From Clostridia bacterium (lineage in GTDB: Bacteria; Bacillota; Clostridia; UBA1212; UBA1255), in the NCBI GenBank assembly GCA_017560765.1, contig JAFZEI010000033.1, positions 1 to 42,692 of the forward strand: DNA of 42,692 nt. The letters are read 5' to 3'. A model generated the notes under the pieces. It was given only the letters and a program-made list of their open reading frames with translations, searched no databases and was not told the DNA's origin. Positions 6,749 to 14,813 of the stretch are shown here, in pieces (within the stretch, counting starts at the first letter, position 1; the number at the start of each line of letters is the position of its first letter). The position numbers were made by a program, and so were the translations under genes.

Positions 6749-8416
6749 ATGAGGACAGACATAATTGAATTAATACAATTAATTTCTAAAGAACACGCAA
6801 ATGAAGAAAGTGAAAGAAAAGCGCTAAGAGAGCTGTATGATGAATATCGTATACCTTTTTATTTCACTGCATTGTGTTTTTTTAAAGACGAAAAAAAGGC
6901 TGTTGCAGCGGCAACAGAGGCTTTTAGGAGAATTGAGGCTTCGGCTTATCGTTTTGACGAAGAATTAAATGCTGAATATTGGTTTTTTGATGTAATATAC
7001 ACTTTATGTGCCAATGCTGCAGATAAAGATAAAGGACACGCCACAACCGGCATTCCGTACATTCCTAAGGAGTTAATGCAAGCACCGGAGGTATACATAA
7101 AAATATATTCTGAACTGGAAGCAGCAGAAATAGCATCGTTAGCGGGTAAGAAAAGAACAGAAATCAATAAGATATTAAAAAATAAAGATATATGTGATGT
7201 TATAAAGGATATAGCTCCTCAGCATTGTCCTGATTTTTGGGAAGATGTTACAGAAAATAAAGCAACAGGTTTTGAGACATATTCTGAAAAGGAACGAAGC
7301 AAAACAGAAAAGGAGCAACGCGCTCAAAAACGCTCAGTAGACCTTAAGCGAATTGTTGCAATAGTTTTGGTTGTTGCATTTGCGTGTTCGGCGATAACTG
7401 TGGGGATATTACTTATTACAAAAAAATTTGGTAGCGATATAGATAAAAATGAAGCGCATGAAGATATAACATTACAATTTAATAATAGTATTGCTGTAGC
7501 AGAAATGGACGGGGCAATCTACTATTGCGCAGATAATGCTATGTATAAATATGACACAACAACAAAAAAGAACATAAAAATTTCAGATGATTTTCCTAAA
7601 GAGATATTAAGTGACGGTACATTTATTTATTATAGAAATAATGATGATGGCTATTTGTACAGAATTGACAGTGAAGGCAACAATAAAATATTGCTTTGCA
7701 ATGTTCCCGGGGTAGCTATGGCTTTGTATGATGGCAAGGTTTACTTTTCTGACGGAGACGGAATATACAGAGTGCCCTCGGGTGGCGCAGAGATTTCAGA
7801 AGCGGAGCTACTGCTTGATATCTCCACGGATGCTAATCTTTATTGTGTGGATACTGCAATTCATTCTTCGGGAAATGTTTTTTTTGCTTCGGGTATAGGT
7901 AAAGGAGTACATCATATTACAGAATTTAACGGGGCGCCATCTATAGAGGGAATTTTCAATGAAGAAGTTTATGCTTTAATAATAGATAAAGATAAGCTGT
8001 ATTTTGATTGCAAGGATGTTGGCGGCAAAATCTTATTATATTGTTTTAATATTGATGAATATCTTACAGCGGAGAAAAATGAGAGATTTTTCCCTAAAGT
8101 AGTTTCTGACTCTGAAGGAAAGAACATTGAACTCGTTACGGGAGCTTTTGATGTAAGTGATGGTAAGATATTTTTTGCAGGAGAGGAAAATGATGTTTCT
8201 GTATTATATATGTTGGATGAGGAGAAAAAGCTGAGTAAGGTGTGCGAAATTCCGCCGAGTGAAGCTAATGCGAGAAAAAAATTAGTAATAAGTGATGTTC
8301 ATGTTTTTGGAGAAAAAGTTTATTATTTTTGCTCTGATGGCAAAGCAGGAGGGGACAGAGCATTTTTTGAATACAACATGAATACAAGTGAAACGAATAA
8401 AATATTTGAAAGTTGA
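6749..8416 (+). CDS. Sigma-like / transmembrane / propeller-like fusion protein
   Basis: The start is ATG 6749, with AAAGGGG six bases upstream; a longer frame to 6713 lacks a site. The 555-aa protein has three parts. Residues about 27-90 resemble ECF sigma region 2 (LYDEYRIPFYFTALCFF, then AYRFDEELNAEYWFFDV), and residues about 112-146 resemble a degraded region 4 helix-turn-helix (LEAAEIASLAGKKRTEINK). A charged linker leads to one membrane helix at residues 202-224. The rest (about 245-555) is a beta-rich extracellular domain with repeated units such as IYYCADNAMYKYD, FIYYRNNDDGYLYRID and VYFSDGDGIYRVPSGG, like DUF5050-type propellers. The simplest idea is a membrane-tethered sigma or anti-sigma-like sensor of the cell envelope. 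The sigma-like part may have lost DNA binding. Neighbours are lipid and envelope genes. Confidence 0.75.
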   Translation: MRTDIIELIQLISKEHANEESERKALRELYDEYRIPFYFTALCFFKDEKKAVAAATEAFRRIEASAYRFDEELNAEYWFFDVIYTLCANAADKDKGHATTGIPYIPKELMQAPEVYIKIYSELEAAEIASLAGKKRTEINKILKNKDICDVIKDIAPQHCPDFWEDVTENKATGFETYSEKERSKTEKEQRAQKRSVDLKRIVAIVLVVAFACSAITVGILLITKKFGSDIDKNEAHEDITLQFNNSIAVAEMDGAIYYCADNAMYKYDTTTKKNIKISDDFPKEILSDGTFIYYRNNDDGYLYRIDSEGNNKILLCNVPGVAMALYDGKVYFSDGDGIYRVPSGGAEISEAELLLDISTDANLYCVDTAIHSSGNVFFASGIGKGVHHITEFNGAPSIEGIFNEEVYALIIDKDKLYFDCKDVGGKILLYCFNIDEYLTAEKNERFFPKVVSDSEGKNIELVTGAFDVSDGKIFFAGEENDVSVLYMLDEEKKLSKVCEIPPSEANARKKLVISDVHVFGEKVYYFCSDGKAGGDRAFFEYNMNTSETNKIFES

Positions 8417-8427
8417 GGGTATTTGAA

Positions 8428-9396
8428 GTGAAAGGGTTATTTATTATTAATCCATCTTCGGGCAAACAAATAAATCAAGGAAAAGCAATACAAACAATTA
8501 CAGAGTTGTTGAGGGATGGAGTAATTGAAGAAGCTACTGTGTTTTACACAAGGGCTAAGGATGATGCAAAAAACAGAACAATTAAGGCAAGTAAAGAGGA
8601 TTATGATTTTGTTGTGGCAGTGGGAGGAGACGGTACAGTCAATGAGGTTGTAGCTGGACTTTATACAACAGGAAGCAAAATGCCAATGGCAATAATGCCA
8701 TCCGGCACAACAAACGATTTTGCCACGTCTGTAGGAATTGTTCCGACAGTTGTCGGTTTGTATTATCTTATTAAAGATTTTAATGTGGTGCCTACGGATA
8801 TAGGTTGCTTCAATGAAAAGGATTATTTTTTAAATGTTGCTGCAGGTGGAATATTATCTGAAGTAGCGCATAATGTAAGCATCGAATCAAAAACAATGTT
8901 GGGCAAAACGGCATATATTACCAGCGGAATGAAAACTATAGCTGAAAAGGGGTTTAAGACAACGCGATTACTTTTTGAAATTGACGGAGTTAAAGAAGAA
9001 ATTGATGTGTACTTCTTTATTTTAGCAAATTCAAAAAGCGTGGGAGGATTTTCAAAAATATGCGCAGATGCAAAAATCAATGACGGGTATATGGATTTGT
9101 GCATTATTAAATCTCTTGACATATTAAATGCGGTGCCGATTTTTACATCAATTCTTGATGGCTCTCACAAGAATAACAAAAACGTAGAATATCGTCAGGT
9201 TAGAGATGTTAAAATTTCTGCTATTGATGAAAATACCGTTTTCCACCTTGACTGCGATGGAGAATATGCAGGGGAACTTCCGATGCACGTAGAAGTTTTA
9301 AAAGAGGGAGTAAATTTACTTTTACCTACCGAAAGTCGCAAAACGAAAAACATTGTTGCACAGCAAGATGAAACAAAAATACAGATAAGGGATTAA
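8428..9396 (+). CDS. Diacylglycerol/lipid kinase family protein
   Basis: The 322-aa protein belongs to the DagK/YegS family, which phosphorylates diacylglycerol or related lipids using ATP. It shows the N-terminal FIINPSSGK, the nucleotide-binding loop VGGDGTVNEVVAGL, MPSGTTNDFA, and a C-terminal beta-sandwich ending near HVEVLKEGVNLLL. The start GTG 8428 is preferred because TGAGGG (8414-8419) lies 8 bases upstream and the resulting N-terminus (VKGLFIINPSSG) fits the family; a TTG at 8413 is the alternative. It follows the sigma-like fusion gene by 11 bases and, with cls, makes a phospholipid-related group. It could be DgkB, which recycles diacylglycerol from lipoteichoic acid synthesis, but I cannot settle the substrate. 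Confidence 0.9.
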   Translation: MKGLFIINPSSGKQINQGKAIQTITELLRDGVIEEATVFYTRAKDDAKNRTIKASKEDYDFVVAVGGDGTVNEVVAGLYTTGSKMPMAIMPSGTTNDFATSVGIVPTVVGLYYLIKDFNVVPTDIGCFNEKDYFLNVAAGGILSEVAHNVSIESKTMLGKTAYITSGMKTIAEKGFKTTRLLFEIDGVKEEIDVYFFILANSKSVGGFSKICADAKINDGYMDLCIIKSLDILNAVPIFTSILDGSHKNNKNVEYRQVRDVKISAIDENTVFHLDCDGEYAGELPMHVEVLKEGVNLLLPTESRKTKNIVAQQDETKIQIRD

Positions 9397-10151
9397 TCTG
9401 TAACTTTAATTAGTCGATTTCCCGTATAATCGCAAGAAACAAGAGAATATTTTGTGCTGTTTTCCTTTAAATTAACATTTGTCCGGCGTGCTTCTTTTAT
9501 ATCAAAGGAGGTAAATCCGTGAATATGACCGTAATAGCAATGGGTAGCTCCTGAGCTCTCTATATGTTGGGTAAACAGAGTATCTTTTTGCTGATTAAAA
9601 GGCGGATAATGCATAAAAACATATAAATTACCTCTGTCTGAAACAGAAATATTTTCTAAAAGGACGGAGGCTTTTTTTAGAGAAGATTCAAGACGACCTG
9701 CTTCGCGTATATATATTTTATTATCCTCAGAGGGCTTATATTCATTATCGCCGGGACAAAGCCAACCGCGCGTGCCTGCGATAACATGTTTTTTGCCGCC
9801 GGAAGGCAATACCAAACTATCGTTATACATGAAAAAAATGGAATCCAATGCGTTGGCTTTTTTTAATTCTTCCATTTTTCTTGAGGTGGCCCACCAAAGA
9901 TCATGGTTGCCTTTGAGTAATATTTTTTTGCCGGGCATCCGGTGAATAAACAGTAAATCTTCTGCTGCATCTTCTGTACGAAGAGCCCAAGAATGGTCTC
10001 CCGGAAGCACTACAAAGTCATCCTCTTTAACGGTTGAAAACCAATTTTCTTTTATATTTTTCTCGTGATTTTGCCAAGCTCCACCGAAAATATTCATAGG
10101 TTTATCGGAAGAGAAAGAAAGATGTAAATCTGAAATTGTATATATAGCCAT
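9393..10151 (-). CDS. Calcineurin-like metallophosphoesterase
   Basis: The 252-aa protein carries the full metallophosphoesterase motif series: SDLHLS (Asp8, His10), VLPGDHSWAL, LKGNHDLWW, FMHYPPF and YGHIHGF. It has no signal peptide and should be a cytoplasmic dinuclear-metal phosphoesterase; the substrate is unknown. It follows uvrC with a one-base overlap of stop and start (TAATG), so the two are translationally coupled. It converges on the lipid kinase gene and the two stop codons overlap by 4 bases, with no terminator in between. Confidence 0.92.
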   Translation of the reverse strand: MAIYTISDLHLSFSSDKPMNIFGGAWQNHEKNIKENWFSTVKEDDFVVLPGDHSWALRTEDAAEDLLFIHRMPGKKILLKGNHDLWWATSRKMEELKKANALDSIFFMYNDSLVLPSGGKKHVIAGTRGWLCPGDNEYKPSEDNKIYIREAGRLESSLKKASVLLENISVSDRGNLYVFMHYPPFNQQKDTLFTQHIESSGATHCYYGHIHGFTSFDIKEARRTNVNLKENSTKYSLVSCDYTGNRLIKVTD

Positions 10152-12046
10152 TATTTATCCTCCTTTGACTTGTGGAAGTATTCATAAATATTCTTTGCAT
10201 TTGTTTTGCTTATACCTTTAACAGCCAACAAATCATTCTCTGTAGCATTTCGAATAGCTGCTAATGAGCCAAAATGTTTAAGCAAAGTAAATTTTTTCTT
10301 TTCTCCCACAGACGGAATGTTATCCAACTCTGACAGTCGGTATCTTTTCTTTGTCATATTGCGGTTTTGTGTAATAGCGAATCTGTGAGCTTCATTTTGA
10401 ATTGCGCTGATAAATCGCCAAAGCTCTATGTGCTCTTTTAAAACAAATTCTTTGTAGTTATTTCTATTGTCTATAACAGATGACATTCCATCAGCGAAAT
10501 TGCCAATAAGAGAACGAGTCCTGTGTTTATCGTCTTTAACCATACCATATATAGGAATATTAATTCCTTTCTCGCGTAGAATCGCCTCTGCCGCTGCTAC
10601 CTGACCGGCACCGCCATCAACTAAAATTAAATCCGGAAGATTTGTAAAACCTGCCTTGTTTTCGCTGTATGCGGACAATCTTCTGCGAAGCACTTCTTGC
10701 ATTGAACCTACGTCGTTGCGTTGTTGCACTTCTTTCATGTTGTATTTTTTATAACCTTTCTTATACGGAATGCCTTCTACAAAAACTACCAATGAAGCAT
10801 TTATTTCACTGTCGCCTGTGTTGGATATATCATAAGCCTCAATTCTTTGCGGCAGTTTATTAAGATTAAGCACATGTTGCAATATTTCTAAAGCTTTATG
10901 TGTTTGTACGTTTTCCGCGAATGAAGCAGTTTTGTTTGCAAGAGCAATACCGGCATTCATTTTTACCATTTTTACCAAGTTTTTCTTGTTCCCTCGCAAA
11001 GGAGTTATTATTTCGCATTTGGCACCTCGTATTTCTGTAAGCCATTGTTGCAAGAAATACCGGTCTTCCTGTTCTTCGGGAGTTTCTGCTTCGCACTCAA
11101 CATAAATTTTTGGCGGAATCACAAAATTTTCTCCATAGAATTGCTTTATAAAAGAGGTCATAATTATCTCATCGCTGTCTGTACCGGCTCCTTCAAAAAT
11201 AAAGTATTCGCGACCAACTACATTGCCGCTTCGAACGAAAAAGACTTGCAAACAAGCATCAACATTATTTTTTTCTATTGCAGTAACATCGAAATCGTCT
11301 TCTGAGACGGATACAATTTTTTGCTTTTCGGAAATTTGCTCTAAGGCTTTTAGTTTTTCCCTGTACATTGCTGCTTGTTCAAAATTAAGAGACTCTGCTT
11401 CTGAAAGCATTTTAGAGTGAAGTTTTTTTGATAGGTCATCTATATGCCCGTTAAGAAAGGCAATAACGTCATCGGTCATGGCAGAGTATTCCGTAGGGGA
11501 AATTTTGCCGCAACAAGGAGCTTTGCACAAACCTATATGATAATTCAGACAAGGTCTGTCATTTGTATTTGCTTGAATGTTTTTTTTGCAAGGTCTTAGT
11601 GGAATTACGCTTTTTATTGCATCAAGAGTTGTGTTTACTGCCCAAGTACTGTGATAAGGACCAAAATATTTTGCACCATCTTTTTGAACATTTCTGGCGA
11701 GCACAACACGAGGGAATGTTTCGTTTAAGGTAACTTTTATATATGGGAAGCCTTTATCGTCCTTAAGCAGTACGTTGTATTTAGGCTTATGCTTTTTAAT
11801 AAGGTTGTTTTCCAGCAGAAGAGCCTCATATTCGCTGTCGCAAACGATGTATTCAAAATGGTCTATTTGTGAAATCATAACGGTAATTCTGTTGCTGTGA
11901 GGAATATTCTGAAAATATGAGCGCACACGATTTTTGAGGATACGTGCTTTACCTACGTAAAGAACGGTGTTCTCTTTGTTTCTCATAATATAGACACCCG
12001 GTTTTTCAGGGAGTTTTTTTAAATCCTCTTGAATTATATTGTTCAT
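10151..12046 (-). CDS. uvrC: Excinuclease ABC subunit C
   Basis: UvrC makes both incisions in UvrABC nucleotide excision repair. Domains in order are a GIY-YIG nuclease at the N-terminus (KPGVYIMRN, then VLYVGKARILKNRV), a Cys-containing segment (RPCLNYHIGLCKAPCCG), a UVR helix-hairpin motif (LNFEQAAMYREKLKALE), the RNase H-like endonuclease domain (RIEAYDISNTGDSE and LILVDGGAGQV), and C-terminal helix-hairpin-helix repeats (LDNIPSVGEKKK, LAVKGISKTNAKNI). At 631 aa it is complete. Its promoter overlaps that of the divergent lipoprotein gene. A metallophosphoesterase is coupled downstream. Confidence 0.97.
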   Translation of the reverse strand: MNNIIQEDLKKLPEKPGVYIMRNKENTVLYVGKARILKNRVRSYFQNIPHSNRITVMISQIDHFEYIVCDSEYEALLLENNLIKKHKPKYNVLLKDDKGFPYIKVTLNETFPRVVLARNVQKDGAKYFGPYHSTWAVNTTLDAIKSVIPLRPCKKNIQANTNDRPCLNYHIGLCKAPCCGKISPTEYSAMTDDVIAFLNGHIDDLSKKLHSKMLSEAESLNFEQAAMYREKLKALEQISEKQKIVSVSEDDFDVTAIEKNNVDACLQVFFVRSGNVVGREYFIFEGAGTDSDEIIMTSFIKQFYGENFVIPPKIYVECEAETPEEQEDRYFLQQWLTEIRGAKCEIITPLRGNKKNLVKMVKMNAGIALANKTASFAENVQTHKALEILQHVLNLNKLPQRIEAYDISNTGDSEINASLVVFVEGIPYKKGYKKYNMKEVQQRNDVGSMQEVLRRRLSAYSENKAGFTNLPDLILVDGGAGQVAAAEAILREKGINIPIYGMVKDDKHRTRSLIGNFADGMSSVIDNRNNYKEFVLKEHIELWRFISAIQNEAHRFAITQNRNMTKKRYRLSELDNIPSVGEKKKFTLLKHFGSLAAIRNATENDLLAVKGISKTNAKNIYEYFHKSKEDK

Positions 12047-12082
12047 AAATTTTTGACCTTTTAATTAATTTTTATAGTAAAC

Positions 12083-12111
12083 AGTATAGCACATATTGAC
12101 TTTAGAGGCAA
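12083..12111 (-). promoter_or_regulatory. Probable uvrC promoter
   Basis: On the minus strand, TTGCCT (12106-12111) and TATACT (12083-12088) are 17 bases apart, about 37 bases upstream of the uvrC start. I see no DinR/LexA box of the Gram-positive type overlapping it. It overlaps the divergent promoter at 12096-12124. Confidence 0.6.
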
Positions 12112-12124
12112 AATCGTGAATAAT
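12096..12124 (+). promoter_or_regulatory. Probable promoter for the GH99-like lipoprotein gene
   Basis: TTGACT (12096-12101) and AATAAT (12119-12124) are 17 bases apart and each differs from consensus by one base. Transcription would begin about 30 bases before the ATG at 12160. It shares 16 bases with the uvrC promoter on the opposite strand. Confidence 0.55.
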
Positions 12125-12159
12125 AAAAGTACTATATTTTTAGAAGGAGCAGTGAATTT

Positions 12160-13392
12160 ATGAGAAGAATAAAAATCACAGCACTTATTATGGCTTTATG
12201 TATTTCTTTTTCTGTTGCAGTATCTTGCAAAGAAGGGACAAAGGAAGAGGACACAAGTTCTCCGGCAAAAATCAGACAAAATTATATTGACCATTTGAAC
12301 GAAAAGTATGCAGATTATACGGAGGTTGAATATGGTCTTGATATTACAAAGAAAACAGACATTGTATCCATTTGTTATTCTACATGGTTCAATGTTGTTT
12401 TGGGTAATAATAAAAACCCCCCAAATATTACGGAGATCTTAGAAAAAGGTGAAAAGACCGGCAGATATAATTGGGGAGGAGAGAATGCTTTCCATTACTG
12501 GGCAGAGCCGGCTTTAGGTTATTATAAGAGTGACGACGTTGATGTTATACGTACTCATATGACACAGCTTGCTGATGCCGGAGTTGACTTTATTATTATA
12601 GACAACACCAATATGGATAAGACGAGAACAAAGAACGGAGAATGGAGAAAGTACGTTACTTTGCCTTGTGAGGCTATTCTTAATACAATAGTAGAGATGA
12701 GAGGCGAGGGTCTTAAAACTCCTTACGTTGTATTTTGGAGTGGTTCTTGGTCCGGTACAGACTGGGCTGTTGTAGATAAAACGTATGATGATTTTCATGC
12801 AGAAGAAAAATGGAAGGATTGCTTCGTTTACTGGGATGGTAAACCGCTTACTTTGGTAACGAGTATGCCTTCTTCTAAGCCAAATAAAGAAGTTACCGTG
12901 CGTGAATTATTCGGACTTGATTCGGATTTGGGACCGGACAGATGGAGTTTCCTGCAACACATAAATGAAGCAAATCCGGATAAGGACGGATACACAGAAC
13001 AAATGTGTGTTTGCACTGCAGCTCAAAGATCATATATGTCAAAAAAATCTGCACAAGGCAGAGAACACGGTATATTTATGTATACACAGTGGTACAATGC
13101 TTTCCAGTACAGACCAAAGATTGTTACAATCACATGGTGGAATGAATGGGCTGCTCAGCGTAAAGTTCTTGATGGAGAATCTCATTTTACAGATAACTAC
13201 AATCAAGAATACAGCCGTGATATTGAGCCTATGAAAGGCGGACACGGAGATTTGTACTATCAGTGGACAAAAACGTACATTGATGCATATAAAAATTTAA
13301 AGGAATGTCCTGTTCTTGTAGATGATGGTTTTGCAGAGCAAGCAAAAGATGAAGCTTTGAGAAATTATGCTACATTACAGGAAAAAGAGTAA
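12160..13392 (+). CDS. Lipoprotein with GH99/GH71-like barrel
   Basis: The 410-aa protein starts with a lipoprotein signal (hydrophobic stretch, then VAVSCKEG, acylated Cys23), so it is anchored outside the membrane. The mature part looks like a TIM barrel of the GH71/GH99 type: WFNVVLGNN, ENAFHYWAEPALGYYKSDD, IRTHMTQLADAGVDFIIID, VVFWSGSW, and near the end ITWWNEWAAQR, where families of this kind carry catalytic acids. The known relatives are endo-acting alpha-mannanases or alpha-glucanases, but I cannot give a substrate. AAGGAGCAG lies about 11 bases before the ATG. It begins a run with NfeD, SPFH and a GH43-like gene, and a role in cell-surface glycan handling is inferred. Confidence 0.72.
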   Translation: MRRIKITALIMALCISFSVAVSCKEGTKEEDTSSPAKIRQNYIDHLNEKYADYTEVEYGLDITKKTDIVSICYSTWFNVVLGNNKNPPNITEILEKGEKTGRYNWGGENAFHYWAEPALGYYKSDDVDVIRTHMTQLADAGVDFIIIDNTNMDKTRTKNGEWRKYVTLPCEAILNTIVEMRGEGLKTPYVVFWSGSWSGTDWAVVDKTYDDFHAEEKWKDCFVYWDGKPLTLVTSMPSSKPNKEVTVRELFGLDSDLGPDRWSFLQHINEANPDKDGYTEQMCVCTAAQRSYMSKKSAQGREHGIFMYTQWYNAFQYRPKIVTITWWNEWAAQRKVLDGESHFTDNYNQEYSRDIEPMKGGHGDLYYQWTKTYIDAYKNLKECPVLVDDGFAEQAKDEALRNYATLQEKE

Positions 13393-13420
13393 ATTCAAAA
13401 GATGTTGAGGGGATTTTACC

Positions 13421-13861
13421 GTGGAATTTATAACAGATAATTTTTGGATTGTTTGGCTTGCAGTTGCCGGTATAATGCTTGTTGTTGAAATGAATACTAC
13501 TGCTCTCGTATCAATTTGGTTTGTTATGGGAGCAGTTGCTAGCGCAGTCGTTTCGTTCTTTTTAAAGAATATACCGGTTCAGATAGTTATATTTCTTGGA
13601 ATATCTTTTTTCTGTTTGTTTTTGTTCAGATTGCTTTACAAAGAAAAAATTATGACTAAGAATGGGGAGGATGCGGAATACTCTCCTGTAGGGAAGAAAG
13701 CAACTGTAGTAGAAACAGTTTCTTCTGTGGGAGGTAAAGTTCGTCTCGATGACGTATATTGGAAAGCTGTCTGTGAAGAAGAGACAGAAATTTCCGTAGA
13801 TAATATTGTGGTTGTTGTTGCCTCAGAAGGTACAACTTTAAAAGTGAAATTATTAAATTAA
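13421..13861 (+). CDS. NfeD family membrane protein
   Basis: The 146-aa protein has two or three N-terminal membrane helices (about residues 9-28, 30-48 and 52-70) and a C-terminal OB-fold beta-barrel (SPVGKKATVVETVSSVGG, then VRLDDVYWKAVCEEE). That is the short NfeD1b type, which partners with SPFH/stomatin proteins. The start is GTG at 13421, with GAGGGGA about 7 bases upstream. The SPFH gene follows 17 bases later, the classic NfeD-stomatin pair thought to organise membrane microdomains. There is no ClpP-like protease domain in this NfeD. Confidence 0.9.
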   Translation: MEFITDNFWIVWLAVAGIMLVVEMNTTALVSIWFVMGAVASAVVSFFLKNIPVQIVIFLGISFFCLFLFRLLYKEKIMTKNGEDAEYSPVGKKATVVETVSSVGGKVRLDDVYWKAVCEEETEISVDNIVVVVASEGTTLKVKLLN

Positions 13862-13878
13862 GTGAGGGGAAAACTATT

Positions 13879-14808
13879 ATGGATAAATTTATTGAAATTC
13901 TAATTATTGCATTAGGCGCATTAATTGTAATTGCTTTCATTAGAGGCTTTAAAATTGTACCTCAAGCTAAAGCTTATGTTGTTGAGCGTTTGGGAGCGTA
14001 TAAAACAACATGGAGTACAGGAGTACATTTTGTTGTACCTTTTATTGATAAGGTAGCAAATAAAATATCTCTTAAAGAGAATGTGGTGGATTTCCCTCCG
14101 CAGCCTGTTATTACAAAGGACAATGTTACAATGCAAATTGATACTGTAGTTTTCTTCAGAATAGTTGATCCGAAAATGTTTACTTACGGTGTTGAAAAAC
14201 CTATGATGGCTATTGAAAATCTTACAGCTACAACACTTCGTAATATCATTGGTGACTTGGAGTTGGATGCGACACTTACTTCTCGTGATGTAATTAATTC
14301 TAAGATTACACATGTCCTTGATGAAGCAACAGATCCGTGGGGAATAAAAATCAACCGTGTTGAGCTTAAAAATATTATGCCTCCAAAAGAAATACAAGAT
14401 TCAATGGAGAAGCAGATGAAGGCGGAGAGAGAACGTCGTGAAAAGATTTTGCAGGCAGAGGGTGAAAAGAAATCTGCTATTCTCGTTGCTGAAGGAGAAA
14501 AGCAGTCTGCTATTCTTCGTGCGGAAGCGGAGAAAGAGTCAGCTATCCTTAGAGCTGCTGCTGTGAAGGAAGCAAAAATTTTGGAAGCTGAAGGTGAAGC
14601 TGAGGCTATCAAAAAGGTACAAGAGGCTACAGCAAAGGGTATTGAAATGATAAACGAAGCAAAACCGAGCGACGGAGTAATTAAGCTTAAGGCATTAGAA
14701 GCTTTTGAGAAAGCCGCTGATGGTCAGGCAACAAAGATTATCGTTCCATCAGAAATTCAGGGGCTGGCAGGACTTGTTACGGGAATTGCCGAGACAGCAA
14801 AGAAATAA
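13879..14808 (+). CDS. SPFH/Band 7 (stomatin-like, QmcA-type) protein
   Basis: The 309-aa protein has one N-terminal membrane anchor (residues about 5-24), then an SPFH domain (KAYVVERLGAYKTTWSTGVH, then VVFFRIVDPKMFTYGV) and a long coiled coil rich in repeated Glu-Gly-Glu-Lys/Ala units (ILVAEGEKQSAILRAEAEKE). It ends with a short hydrophobic region (SEIQGLAGLVTGIAETAKK). Such proteins oligomerise at the inner membrane and scaffold microdomains or regulate membrane proteolysis. It is paired with NfeD immediately upstream. A GH43-like gene starts only 5 bases after its stop, with hardly any ribosome binding site of its own. Confidence 0.94.
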   Translation: MDKFIEILIIALGALIVIAFIRGFKIVPQAKAYVVERLGAYKTTWSTGVHFVVPFIDKVANKISLKENVVDFPPQPVITKDNVTMQIDTVVFFRIVDPKMFTYGVEKPMMAIENLTATTLRNIIGDLELDATLTSRDVINSKITHVLDEATDPWGIKINRVELKNIMPPKEIQDSMEKQMKAERERREKILQAEGEKKSAILVAEGEKQSAILRAEAEKESAILRAAAVKEAKILEAEGEAEAIKKVQEATAKGIEMINEAKPSDGVIKLKALEAFEKAADGQATKIIVPSEIQGLAGLVTGIAETAKK

Positions 14809-14813
14809 TTATT

